A stretch of DNA of 53,706 nucleotides, from contig NZ_JARFPL010000016.1 in the NCBI RefSeq assembly GCF_029167205.1, forward strand, positions 1 through 53,706. The letters run 5' to 3'. How positions within the stretch are numbered: position 1 is the stretch's first letter; the number at the start of each line of letters is the position of its first letter. Below the pieces are notes generated by a model, which was not told the origin of the DNA, did no database searches, and worked only from the letters and a program-made list of their open reading frames with translations. Below are positions 41,295 to 49,976 of the stretch, piece after piece. The DNA comes from Methanocrinis alkalitolerans. Its GTDB lineage: Archaea; Halobacteriota; Methanosarcinia; Methanotrichales; Methanotrichaceae. A program made the position numbers and the translations under genes.

Positions 41295-41815
41295 GTAATT
41301 CTCATGATGGCAGACTCCATCATCTTAAATGCTCCGAAAGATCCTTTAACGTGACTATGGCTCCTTAAATCTGGTTTAGATAGTTCCAATCCAGATAAAA
41401 CCCTTGAAATATAACCCTCAAGGTGGTTTGCGAAGTTATTCGCGGTCATGTGTTTACCAAGCCGCCATTATCCATATCAGGTAAATAAACCTGTTGATCC
41501 AAGAGTTTAATCCCCCAAAAACGCCTTATCATCATCAGTTATCTTATCAAAATCCGTATTATTCTGTTTATTGGTATAATGGAAAAATAATCTCGGAAAT
41601 TCGGTTTTCAATCCCTATACTCCTATGAAATAGGATTTGATGCGCCTATGATCCGTTATATTCGGACTAAATCCCGGATAGTCCCTCAAACCGGATTATC
41701 CGCCCCCCGGCCCCCAACCTCGATCCTCTACCCCGGTGGTGAGAACATCCGCGAAATAACCGCTCTGAGACAGAAGCAGACGAGATCGACCTGCCACCGA
41801 CGCCCCCCATACTTC
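41295..41815. other. AT-rich noncoding region crowded with inverted repeats
   Basis: No gene is seen between kamA and the channel gene. Perfect inverted repeats: ATGATGG/CCATCAT at 41304-41323; ATCTGG/CCAGAT at 41369-41396; CCTTGA/TCAAGG at 41402-41423; GCGAA/TTCGC at 41430-41443; CAGGT/ACCTG at 41478-41493; TCCTAT/ATAGGA at 41621-41635; GGACTA/TAGTCC at 41664-41684; CGGAT/ATCCG at 41692-41702. The region is far richer in A+T than its surroundings up to about 41700. It may be a complex promoter of the kamA operon, a structured RNA, or foreign DNA. Confidence 0.55.
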
Positions 41816-42670
41816 TCAAACCTCATCTACAACCTCCTCGTGATAGAGCCGATGGCCGCATCGCTTGCAGTAAGTCGCGTCAATATCGTGCTCCAAGAGG
41901 CCGCACTGAGGGCAGAGAACGCTCGTCTTCCTGGTGATCAGGACCCACTCCTTGACGATCTTGCTCGCCTCCCAAGGTATGAGGACGATCCCCGAGAGGA
42001 TCATCAGGATCGTCACCAATTTTCCGCCCTCGGTCACTGGAGTGATGTCGCCGAAGCCGACAGTGGTGAGGGCCACCACAGTGAAGTAAAAGGCATCTCC
42101 AAAGTTTCTGACCCCGTCGTTTGCAGGGCTTTCTACGTAGTAGAAGAGGCCAGATCCGATGAAGAATATGATCAAAATCGTCGTCACGAGCCTTGCCACT
42201 TTGAGAAGCTCTAGAGATATGCTGCCGAAGAAGAAGTGGGGGTCGGCGAGGAACCGGAGAAACCTGAATATCCTGAATACCTTGAATACCCTGATAGTCT
42301 TAACGAAGGCTATATTGAGGGTGAGGCCGACTAGGGGGAGAACTGCTTGAAAGAGCGTCGGCAGTATCGCCACAAGGTCGATTATGCTGTAGACGTCCGA
42401 GATCTGTCTTCTCCTATCCGGCGCGGCATATAGGCGAGCTATATATTCGATGACGAATAAGCCGACGACGAAGACCTCCATCCACCATAGAAAGGCTCTG
42501 AGCTCTTCAGATATGTCGTAGGTGTCGATGACGAAGATGGCGCAGACTAAAAGGTTCAGGGAGATTATCGCGATGTCGATGGCTTTACCGAGGGACGTCC
42601 TGTAATCGATGAGGTAGAATTCGACCAACTCTCTGAACTTCTCAGGGGGAACGGATCCATTTTCCATCAT
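41816..42670 (-). CDS. Voltage-gated-type potassium channel with C-terminal zinc ribbon
   Basis: A 284-residue channel with six membrane helices. The S4-like segment (120-141) reads VKTIRVFKVFRIFRFLRFL, with basic residues every third position; the selectivity filter is TTVGFGD at 202-208, so it conducts K+. The tail after S6 is a zinc ribbon with Cys253, Cys256, Cys268 and Cys271 (CPQCGLLEHDIDATYCKRCG). Zinc ribbons on channels are uncommon and may sense redox state or metal. It follows the palindrome-rich region and reads towards it, convergent with nothing. Confidence 0.88.
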   Translation of the reverse strand: MMENGSVPPEKFRELVEFYLIDYRTSLGKAIDIAIISLNLLVCAIFVIDTYDISEELRAFLWWMEVFVVGLFVIEYIARLYAAPDRRRQISDVYSIIDLVAILPTLFQAVLPLVGLTLNIAFVKTIRVFKVFRIFRFLRFLADPHFFFGSISLELLKVARLVTTILIIFFIGSGLFYYVESPANDGVRNFGDAFYFTVVALTTVGFGDITPVTEGGKLVTILMILSGIVLIPWEASKIVKEWVLITRKTSVLCPQCGLLEHDIDATYCKRCGHRLYHEEVVDEV

Positions 42671-42784
42671 CTCCGGGGACTATCATCCTTCGAAGATAAA
42701 CAACCTTCGAAATAGGATCAAAATTGAGCAAAGTTCATATATGGAGGATCGGCCTTTGCGAATCTCGCCGGGGTCTCGATTGAT

Positions 42785-44077
42785 ATGACCGAAGATGGAA
42801 AACCAAGTCTGAAGCGAGAGCTAGGGCTCTTCGAGGTGACCCTCTCCGGCATCGGGATAATCCTGGGGGCCGGGATCTACGCTCTGATCGGGAAGGCCGC
42901 GGGGATGGCCGGGAACGCCGTCTGGATCTCCTTTGGATTGGCAGCTCTCATCGCCGTCTTCACCGGCCTCAGCTACGCCGAGCTCTCGTCGATCTTTCCC
43001 CGGGCCAGCGCCGAGCACGAGTACACCCGCCGCGCCTTCGGCGAGAGGCTCGCCTTCGTCGTCGGGTGGATGATCATATTCAGCGGGATCATAGGGGCGG
43101 CGACGGTCGCCCTCGCCTTCGGCGGCTACTTCGAGGCCCTGACGGGGCTTTCGATCCTCGGATCGGCGATCGTCCTCCTCCTGGCCCTCTCCCTCGTCCT
43201 CCTCTGGGGGATCAAGATCTCGGCCTGGTTTGCCATCGTCTTCACCCTCGTCGAAACGGCGGGGCTTTTGATGGTGATCTACATAGGCCTCCCCCATTTG
43301 GGGAGCGTCGACTACTTGGAGATGCCTGGCGGCTTCGACGGGATCTTCGGGGCCGCGGCCCTCATCTTCTTCGCCTACATGGGCTTTGAAGAGATGGTGA
43401 AGCTCTCGGAGGAGACCAGAGACCCCGAGAGGAACATACCCCTCGCCCTGGTTGTTGCCCTGGCCACCACCATCGTCCTCTACATGCTGGTGGCTGTGAG
43501 CGTCGTCTCCGTCGTCCCCTGGGAGGCCCTCGCCGCCTCCGACGCCCCCTTCGCCGAGGTGGCGGCCGAGGCCCTGGGGCCGGAGGCCTTCGTCGTCATC
43601 TCGGCTATAGCCTTATTCGCCACCGCCAACACAGTCCTTCTGATGCTCCTCGCCGCGTCCAGGATCGCCTACGGGATGGCCGAGTCCTCAGCCATGCCCG
43701 ATTTCCTGGCGCGGGTCCACCCGAAGAGGAGGACGCCCTGGACGGCGATCATCGTCGTCATGCTCCTTTCGATGGGATTCGTCTTCTCCGGCGACATAGC
43801 CTTTGTCGCCAGCGCCAACGACTTCATCCTCTTTTCTACCTTCGTCGTCATCAACGCGAGCCTCATCTATCTGAGGTACAAAGATCCTGATCGTCCTCGC
43901 CCCTTCAGGGTTCCGTTGAGGATCGGCACCCTCCCCATCCTCCCGATGCTGGGGATCGTCACATCCATCTTCCTCATCTTTCACCTCGACGAGGGGGCGG
44001 TCCTCCTGGGGTCGGCGATAGCCCTCGTCGGCGGGGTCTTCGCCCTGGTGCTCCGCAAAAAGGCCGGCGAGGTTTGA
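42785..44077 (+). CDS. APC-superfamily amino acid permease
   Basis: A 430-residue membrane protein with twelve helices. TLSGIGIILGAGIYALIGKAAG (residues about 18-40; helix 1 unwinding motif GAGIY) and AALIFFAYMGFEEMVKLSEE (helix 6) are typical of the APC amino-acid/polyamine family. Substrate unknown; cationic amino acids are possible. The ATG follows GGTCTCGATTGAT with no strong ribosome site; a CATATATGGAGGA tract (42737-42749) is the probable promoter. Its 3' end overlaps nothing, but the recombinase remnant faces it. Confidence 0.88.
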   Translation: MTEDGKPSLKRELGLFEVTLSGIGIILGAGIYALIGKAAGMAGNAVWISFGLAALIAVFTGLSYAELSSIFPRASAEHEYTRRAFGERLAFVVGWMIIFSGIIGAATVALAFGGYFEALTGLSILGSAIVLLLALSLVLLWGIKISAWFAIVFTLVETAGLLMVIYIGLPHLGSVDYLEMPGGFDGIFGAAALIFFAYMGFEEMVKLSEETRDPERNIPLALVVALATTIVLYMLVAVSVVSVVPWEALAASDAPFAEVAAEALGPEAFVVISAIALFATANTVLLMLLAASRIAYGMAESSAMPDFLARVHPKRRTPWTAIIVVMLLSMGFVFSGDIAFVASANDFILFSTFVVINASLIYLRYKDPDRPRPFRVPLRIGTLPILPMLGIVTSIFLIFHLDEGAVLLGSAIALVGGVFALVLRKKAGEV

Positions 44078-44482
44078 CAGATCAGCCCCGGCCCGGGGAT
44101 CTTCGACGCCGATCTTCGCGGCGGCGGGGACGAGGACGCACCTCGCCCACTTCGGGCCGACGGGCTTGCCGCATCTCCCCTCGAAGATGTGGGTTTTGCC
44201 GGGGTTGGCGTCGATGTAACCCACCACCGCCCTGAGGAGCTCCGGCGAGAGGGGGATCTCCTCGACCCCGGAGGATCCATCTTCGGCCTCTTCATACTCT
44301 CCTCTCAACCGGAGGACCCCCCGATCTCGATCAAGGTCGCAGCTCTTCGCTCCCCGGAGGTCTTCCAGGCTCCGGCCCGTCTCCAAAAGGAGCCTGAGCA
44401 TAATCTTATCCCCCTCGGAGTTGAGGGCGGAGAGGAGGCGGTTCTGCTCCTCTGCGCCGAGGGGGCGAAGGTATGGGGTCAT
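44078..44482 (-). pseudogene. Truncated tyrosine recombinase-like gene
   Basis: From ATG 44482 the minus strand encodes LRPLGAEEQNRLLSALNSEG, MLRLLLETGRSLEDLRGAKS, CDLDRDRGVLRLRG, then IPLSPELLRAVVGYIDANPG and WARCVLVPAAAKIGVEDP. This is the core start of an integrase/XerD fold, including the ETGRSLEDL box with the first catalytic Arg region. The frame then runs antisense through the permease gene, so the HxxR and Tyr boxes are missing. It is cut at the permease stop. The ATG overlaps the stop of the 566-codon gene. Confidence 0.5.
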
Positions 44483-46128
44483 CGTCCCTCCGTCCTGACC
44501 GATCCCGGATCGATGGAGAGGCCCCTATCCGGGCAGAGGCAGGAGAACTGCAGGGACGTATCGTAGCCGATCCCATAAAACCGATCATCTGCAAAGACCA
44601 CCTCTCCGAGGCCCCGATGGCCCCCCGCGGCCGGGTCGACGGCCACGTACCCTCCCTCTGGATCCCGGACCGCGACCCACATCCGCGGGTGGAGGGGGTG
44701 GCCCTCGTAACCCTCCATCAGAAGGGCGTCGTACCCCTCCCCCTCGAGGAGCGCCCAGGATACCTGAGTCCGATGGGTGGAGTCCGGATCATCCTCCTCC
44801 CCGGCGTAGGTGTAACGGTCCAACAGGTCTCTGAGCCCCAATATCCATCTCGGATCCACCGCTTCGGCAGGGGGGAGGTCCACCATCCGCGGCGGGTCGC
44901 AGTCCTTCTCGATGGAGGCGCCGCCCAAGGAGCCGTCTTCTCCGGCGAGCCCTCTCACCACGTTGACCCCGTCCACCACCATCCCACGGTACCAATCCCC
45001 CTCCTCGGGCCGCACCAGGGACCCTACCCCCCTGACAGCTCCGTCCGCGGCCGGAGATATCGGCTGCCAATTTCCTTCCGGCCCCTGGACCGCCACCCAG
45101 AAGGCTCCCCCCCTCCGGAGGAGGATCGCCCCGTATCCCCCGTCCAAAAGGAGCTTTTGGAGCGCCACCTCTCCGGCCGGAGCCTCCGCCCTACGGCGGA
45201 GGGAGACTATCTCCTCGCAGGCCACATCGTCGATCCGCCCTCCCTCTCGGCGGCTCTTGATGACCACCTTCACCCCCACCTCGGGGTTTTGGGTTGGAGG
45301 ACGGCTCGAAAAATGATAAGACAGAAGCGTAAGAGATAGGACCGTACCCCAGCCGTCGAGGACGGGGGACCGGGGCTGCAGCACCGCGTACCGTTCGGAC
45401 CCCTCGTCCCTGAAGCTCTCGATGACCCCCTCGAACCTTTCGAGGTTCTCATCCCAGGACTCAGGACAGGACCAGAAGGAGGCGAAGAAGAACCTCCCTG
45501 AGACGGGAGACGACCAGGCGACGAGCCTCTTTGAAGACTCGTGGCCACCACGCCGATAGTAGACGTTCAGCGTCGATCCCCTCTGGCCGTCCACCTCGAC
45601 GGGATGGGACTGCTCCGCCGTCAGGACCGAGAAGCCCAACGGCTCGCTCCTGTAGCCCCTCACCACCTGCCTGAGGACGCCGTCGGGGTCGACGCCGAAG
45701 TCCTCAAACCAGCCGATGGAGGCGAGGGCGCAGGGGCCCTCCAGGACGAGCCGCCCTTCGTTCCTCCCCCCTTCCACCGACCCCCTCCATCCCGGCGGAA
45801 GGACCAGGGAGAAGTTCGCCCAGCGGCTCCGATCTCCGTCGTCTTCACCATCCTTCGGATCTAGGAGGCTGAAATTGATGCCGCCCATCGTCAGCCCCAT
45901 CTTTGGGCGCGTTTCCGCCACCGTCGGTTGGAAACCCGGTTTCGTCTCCCCTGGACCGCCCGTCCCGGACCCGAAGTCTGGGATGGGGGCGATCTCGAAG
46001 AGGTCCGTAAAATTATCTTCCCAGCCGAAACCTCCAGCGGCTGCTGCAGCCGGAACTATGAATATGGTGGCGAAGGATAAGGTCGCGAGCAAGGGCAGAC
46101 CCCCCCCCAAAGGACGAAAACTCCCCAT
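44479..46128 (-). CDS. Secreted protein of unknown function with possible transglutaminase-like end
   Basis: A 549-residue exported protein: ATG 46128 has AGAGGGG upstream and begins MGSFRPLGGGLPLLATLSFA, a signal peptide ending near AAAAGG. Earlier in-frame ATGs would precede it. The middle (FSLVLPPGWRGSVEGG, SIGWFEDFGVDPDGVLRQVV) resembles lipoprotein-like stress domains. Two regions have a transglutaminase-like look: VALQKLLLDGGYGAILLRRG with FWVAVQGPEGNW, and WALLEGEGYDALLMEGYEGH with MWVAVRDPEGGYVAVDPAAG. The catalytic Cys is not obvious, so enzymatic function is doubtful. Not recognised further. Confidence 0.7.
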   Translation of the reverse strand: MGSFRPLGGGLPLLATLSFATIFIVPAAAAAGGFGWEDNFTDLFEIAPIPDFGSGTGGPGETKPGFQPTVAETRPKMGLTMGGINFSLLDPKDGEDDGDRSRWANFSLVLPPGWRGSVEGGRNEGRLVLEGPCALASIGWFEDFGVDPDGVLRQVVRGYRSEPLGFSVLTAEQSHPVEVDGQRGSTLNVYYRRGGHESSKRLVAWSSPVSGRFFFASFWSCPESWDENLERFEGVIESFRDEGSERYAVLQPRSPVLDGWGTVLSLTLLSYHFSSRPPTQNPEVGVKVVIKSRREGGRIDDVACEEIVSLRRRAEAPAGEVALQKLLLDGGYGAILLRRGGAFWVAVQGPEGNWQPISPAADGAVRGVGSLVRPEEGDWYRGMVVDGVNVVRGLAGEDGSLGGASIEKDCDPPRMVDLPPAEAVDPRWILGLRDLLDRYTYAGEEDDPDSTHRTQVSWALLEGEGYDALLMEGYEGHPLHPRMWVAVRDPEGGYVAVDPAAGGHRGLGEVVFADDRFYGIGYDTSLQFSCLCPDRGLSIDPGSVRTEGR

Positions 46129-46186
46129 GCCCCTCTTTTGCGCCGATGCAAAAATAAACAACTTTCGTTCAGAGCTCAACCATCTT

Positions 46187-46927
46187 TCACAGCTCCATCG
46201 TCATCATGTCGAACCCGAGGGGCCACCTCTTGATGGCTACGTCGTGGGGGGGGAATAGGTGGCTTATGTGGGTCAATACCACCTCTTTCGCCGAAAGGCG
46301 GCGGCCGAGGCCGACGGCCTCCTCCGAGTCCATATGCTTGTTGAGGTTGTAACCGGGAGGGGTGATGGCGTCGGCGACCAAAAGGTCTGCTCCTCTCATC
46401 ATCTCCAGGCTAGCCTCGGGGATCGAAAGGTTGGTGTCTCCCGTCACCACCAGCTTCTTGGACCCCACCCTGACGAGTACCCCCGCCGCCTCGCAGATGG
46501 GGGGGTGGTTCACCTCGAAGAGGGTGAACTCCATCCCAGCCAGGTCGAAGGGCACCCCCGTCTCGACGACGTTCCGTTTCGGCCTCATGAAGTATAGGTA
46601 GTTCAAGATGTAGTCCATCGTCTCTTGGAGGCCGTAGACGGGAACCCGGTTCTGGACCCTGTGAAAGTCGCCGAAGCCGGCGTAATGGTCGTAATGGGCA
46701 TGGGTCCAGATGACGCCGTCGACCCGGCTGATCCCGGTCCTGATCAGCTGCCACCGGAGGTCGGGGCTGGTATCGATGAGCACCTTCCCTCCGGCATTCT
46801 CCACAAGGATCGAGAACCGCAGCCTTCTGCTCCTCCCGCCGCAGAGGGCGTCGGCGCAGGCGGGACACCTGCATCCGATCTTCGGGGTGCCTATGGCGTC
46901 GCCGGTCCCCAGGAGGGTCACTTTCAT
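46187..46927 (-). CDS. MBL-fold metal hydrolase (PhnP-like)
   Basis: A 246-residue metallo-beta-lactamase fold protein. THAHYDHYAG (residues 75-84) is the HxHxDH metal motif, VNHPPICEA and VVTGDTNLS supply further ligands, and LTHISHLFPPHD the last His. GCRCPAC near residue 19 is a CxC..C pair typical of PhnP-like phosphodiesterases. The exact substrate (cyclic phosphates, nucleotides) is unknown. The ATG overlaps the stop of the AAA ATPase gene, so the two work or are made together. Confidence 0.88.
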   Translation of the reverse strand: MKVTLLGTGDAIGTPKIGCRCPACADALCGGRSRRLRFSILVENAGGKVLIDTSPDLRWQLIRTGISRVDGVIWTHAHYDHYAGFGDFHRVQNRVPVYGLQETMDYILNYLYFMRPKRNVVETGVPFDLAGMEFTLFEVNHPPICEAAGVLVRVGSKKLVVTGDTNLSIPEASLEMMRGADLLVADAITPPGYNLNKHMDSEEAVGLGRRLSAKEVVLTHISHLFPPHDVAIKRWPLGFDMMTMEL

Positions 46928-48243
46928 GTCGCGGCGCTCCCTCGATGATCTCGTATCCTCCGATCGAACTCCTGGATTCCCTTCTCCATATCCTCCTGGT
47001 CGATCACCCTCCTCTCCTCCAGGAGGGCGTTCAAGACCGCCTCCCTCACCACCAGCCTGATGTCGGAGCCGGAGTAACCCTCGGTCCTCTCCGCCAGGAC
47101 CTGGGAGTCGACCTGCCCTTGGATCTTCGCCAGGACCTTCTTGAAGATCTCCCGCCTCATCTCCTGGTCCGGGAGCGGGAAGTTGACGATCTTGTCAAAC
47201 CGCCTCCATGCGGCATAGTCCAGGAGCTGGGGGTGGTTTGTAGCGGCGATGAGCAGGACGCCGTCCTCCACGAGGCTGATGTCGTCGATCGCCTTCAGGA
47301 GGGTGTTGACAGCCCTCTTGATGGCGCCGTGCTCTTCGGAGGTCCTGGTCTTGGCGACGAAGTCGAACTCGTCTATGAACAGTATGCATGGGCTGAGATT
47401 TTTTGCGAGATCGAAGACCTTGTCGATGTTCTTGCTCGTCTCGCCCAGGTACTGGCTCGTCACCATCGAGAGCCGGACCTCGACGACGGGGAGGCCGAAC
47501 TTTCCGGAGAGGGCCATGGCGGTGGAGGTCTTCCCGGTTCCCGGCGGCCCCACGAAGAGGAGCTTGCCTATGTCGTAGAGCCCCACGTCCCTCAGGTAGT
47601 CCCGGTGCTCCAGGGCTTTTGCAGCCTTATCTATCTCCTTGACCTGCTCACCGGTCAGGACCAGATCTTCCATCCTGTCGCGGACGTCCTCGGGGGCCTT
47701 GATCCGGACGAGCTTCAGGATGTCGTCGGCCTCTTCGACTTTTGCGGTCAGCTCCCGGATCTTGGCCTGGACCCACTCCCTGTCGGTGAGGAGGGGCTGG
47801 TTTCTCTTCTTCGCCTCGGCGTAGCTGACGTCCAGGGAGTCGTAGTTCTCGTAAAAGTAGGCGAGGGTGGGGTTGGACCTGATCCTCTCCAGGGTCTCGC
47901 GTTTTACAAACCACCGAGCACCCACGTCGAAGACGGTGAGCCGGAGCTGGTCTCTGAGCCCCTCGCGGTCGACGAAAGGAAGGGATCTCGCCGCCTCCCG
48001 GACGCTTCCCAGGCCGTAAATCTCCTGGACGTCCCCCTCGGTGACGTAGATCGGCCGCCGAACCTTCTTCGTCACGGGGTCGAAGTAGTGTTTTCTGATC
48101 CTGGGCGGCAGGTCGTCCTCGGTCAGGCTATCCGATCGGTTGTATATCTCCGCCGTCAAAAGCAGCTCCGCCGTCTCCAGCTCCCCTGACTTCCGCACGT
48201 CCGATAGCTCAGCATCAGATCCAGTCTTCGCCCTTGACCCCAT
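46924..48243 (-). CDS. AAA-family ATPase
   Basis: A 439-residue AAA protein. The AAA core begins after a helical N-terminal half: Walker A GPPGTGKTS at 232-240, Walker B CILFIDEFDFVAK, sensor 1 LLIAATNHPQLLD, arginine finger AAWRRFDKIVNF, and C-terminal lid FTEGYSGSD-type (RTEGYSGSDIRLVVREAV). The N-terminal 200 residues are unlike those of PAN or Cdc48 and contain a YVTEGDVQEIYGLGS segment. It resembles the archaeal spastin/katanin-like group. Coupled to the MBL gene by a four-base overlap. Confidence 0.88.
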   Translation of the reverse strand: MGSRAKTGSDAELSDVRKSGELETAELLLTAEIYNRSDSLTEDDLPPRIRKHYFDPVTKKVRRPIYVTEGDVQEIYGLGSVREAARSLPFVDREGLRDQLRLTVFDVGARWFVKRETLERIRSNPTLAYFYENYDSLDVSYAEAKKRNQPLLTDREWVQAKIRELTAKVEEADDILKLVRIKAPEDVRDRMEDLVLTGEQVKEIDKAAKALEHRDYLRDVGLYDIGKLLFVGPPGTGKTSTAMALSGKFGLPVVEVRLSMVTSQYLGETSKNIDKVFDLAKNLSPCILFIDEFDFVAKTRTSEEHGAIKRAVNTLLKAIDDISLVEDGVLLIAATNHPQLLDYAAWRRFDKIVNFPLPDQEMRREIFKKVLAKIQGQVDSQVLAERTEGYSGSDIRLVVREAVLNALLEERRVIDQEDMEKGIQEFDRRIRDHRGSAAT

Positions 48244-48432
48244 TTTCGCACCTGACCTTCATCTTTGAAGCCTCATCTCTTCTCCAGCCTTCAGGCTGAA
48301 GGCGAGTAATGCCCCTCCGAGAGTGATAAATCTTTCCTTCATCCCAAGAGGGATCGGCCCTTCTGATCCCGTTGCAGTCGCCGGTTCCGTCGTCAGCTTT
48401 ATCAACCATTAAAAACCCCATTGTTGAAGATC

Positions 48433-48451
48433 TGCCATAATCCGTATGGCA
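48433..48451. promoter_or_regulatory. 7-5-7 inverted repeat upstream of cimA
   Basis: TGCCATAATCCGTATGGCA is a perfect seven-base inverted repeat with five-base spacer, 23 bases before the cimA ATG. It has the same inner CATA-N5-TATG as the amt site at 2502-2520. It lies downstream of a TATA-like CTTTATCAACC / CATTAAAAACC zone (48395-48417), so a bound repressor would block transcription of the branched-chain genes. Confidence 0.45.
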
Positions 48452-48473
48452 TCTATTTGGTGATGGAAGATGA

Positions 48474-49976
48474 ATGCGTGGGATCGCTTTATTTGGTAAA
48501 GTCCATTTCCTGGACACGACGCTTCGCGACGGTGAACAGACCCCCGGCGTCTCTTTGAGCCTTGAAGAGAAGGTGGAGATCGCCCAGAGGCTGGACGCTC
48601 TCGGGGTCGACGTGATAGAGGCGGGCTCGGCAGTCACCTCCGAAGGCGAGAGGAGGTCGATGAAGGCGGTGGCGGACGAGGGTCTCAGGGCTGAGGTTTG
48701 CAGCTACGTCCGGGCCAGGACTGATGACGTGGACCTGGCCCTGGAGTGCGATGTCGGCTCCATCCACCTGGTGGTGCCGGTCTCAGACCTTCATATAAGA
48801 AGCAAGCTCAGGTCGGACCGGGATTCTGTGATGGCCTCGGCGGTGGAGGTGACAGAGTACGCAAAAGACCACGGCCTGGTGGTGGAGCTCTCGGGCGAGG
48901 ACGCAAGCCGAGCCGACGAGCCGTTCCTCAGATCCCTCTATAGGGAGGGGATCGACGCCGGGGCGGATAGGCTCTGCTACTGCGACACCGTGGGGGTTCT
49001 GGTGGCCGAGAGGGCCTTTGAGGTATTCAAGAGCCTCTCCGACCTCCCCGCCCCCGTCAGCGTCCACTGCCACGACGACTTCGGGATGGCCACCGCCAAC
49101 ACCGTCGCAGCCCTCCGGGGCGGGGCCTCCATGGCCCACGTCACCGTCAACGGGATCGGAGAGCGGGGGGGGAACACCAGCCTCGAAGAGGTGGTGATGA
49201 CCCTAGAGTCCCTCTACGGATTGAAGACGGAGATAAAGTGTCTGGAGCTCTACTCCCTTTCGAGGCTCGTCTCCCGGCTGATGGGGGTGCCGGTAGCCCC
49301 CAACAAGGCGATCGTGGGGGAGAACGCCTTCACCCACGAGGCTGGGATTCACGTCCACGGCCTCATCGCCGACACCTCGACCTACGAGCCGATCCATCCC
49401 GAGACCGTCGGGAGGAAGAGGAGGATCGTCCTGGGCAAGCACGCGGGGAGGAGCTCCGTGGAGCTTGCCCTCCGGGAGCTGGGGATCGAGTGCGATAAGG
49501 GGGAGCTATCGGAGATCCTATCCCGGGTCAAGGACCTGGGAGACAAGGGAAAAAGGGTCACCGACGCCGACCTTCAGACGATCGCAGAGATCGTCCTGTC
49601 GATCCAGAAGGTGCCGAAGGTGAAGCTCGACGAGTTCACGGTGGTCAGCGGAAACCGGGCGACTCCGACGGCCAGCGTCAGGATCACCGTCAACGGGACG
49701 GAGATGCTGGAGGCGGGGACGGGGGTCGGCCCCGTCGACGCCGCCATCAACGCCATCCGCCGGGCGATCTCCGGGGTGAGAGATGTGAGGCTCGAGGAGT
49801 ACCACGTCGACGCCATCACCGGAGGGACGAGCGCCCTCGTGGAGGTATGGGTGACGATGGCGATGGGCGACCGGTCCATCACGGCTCGGGGAGCGGGTGC
49901 AGACATAATCATGGCCTCTGTGGAGGCGGTTTTGGAAGGGATCAACAGGCTGATGCAACTTGAGGAGGACGGATAG
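48474..49976 (+). CDS. cimA: (R)-citramalate synthase
   Basis: A 500-residue enzyme of the alpha-isopropylmalate synthase family that condenses pyruvate and acetyl-CoA to citramalate, the first step of the threonine-independent isoleucine pathway. HFLDTTLRDGEQTPGVSLSL (11-30), HCHDDFGMATANT (metal-binding HxH) and NGIGERGGNTSLEE mark the TIM barrel; the last 120 residues are the allosteric LeuA-type domain, where isoleucine would bind. The sequence is closer to methanogen CimA than to LeuA as I recall them, and it begins an operon with ilvB-ilvH. 2-Isopropylmalate or homocitrate synthase cannot be fully excluded. Confidence 0.82.
   Translation: MRGIALFGKVHFLDTTLRDGEQTPGVSLSLEEKVEIAQRLDALGVDVIEAGSAVTSEGERRSMKAVADEGLRAEVCSYVRARTDDVDLALECDVGSIHLVVPVSDLHIRSKLRSDRDSVMASAVEVTEYAKDHGLVVELSGEDASRADEPFLRSLYREGIDAGADRLCYCDTVGVLVAERAFEVFKSLSDLPAPVSVHCHDDFGMATANTVAALRGGASMAHVTVNGIGERGGNTSLEEVVMTLESLYGLKTEIKCLELYSLSRLVSRLMGVPVAPNKAIVGENAFTHEAGIHVHGLIADTSTYEPIHPETVGRKRRIVLGKHAGRSSVELALRELGIECDKGELSEILSRVKDLGDKGKRVTDADLQTIAEIVLSIQKVPKVKLDEFTVVSGNRATPTASVRITVNGTEMLEAGTGVGPVDAAINAIRRAISGVRDVRLEEYHVDAITGGTSALVEVWVTMAMGDRSITARGAGADIIMASVEAVLEGINRLMQLEEDG

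Noticed and set aside
41276..41702. CRISPR array
   Set aside because: The repeats are unrelated inverted repeats, not identical direct repeats with spacers.
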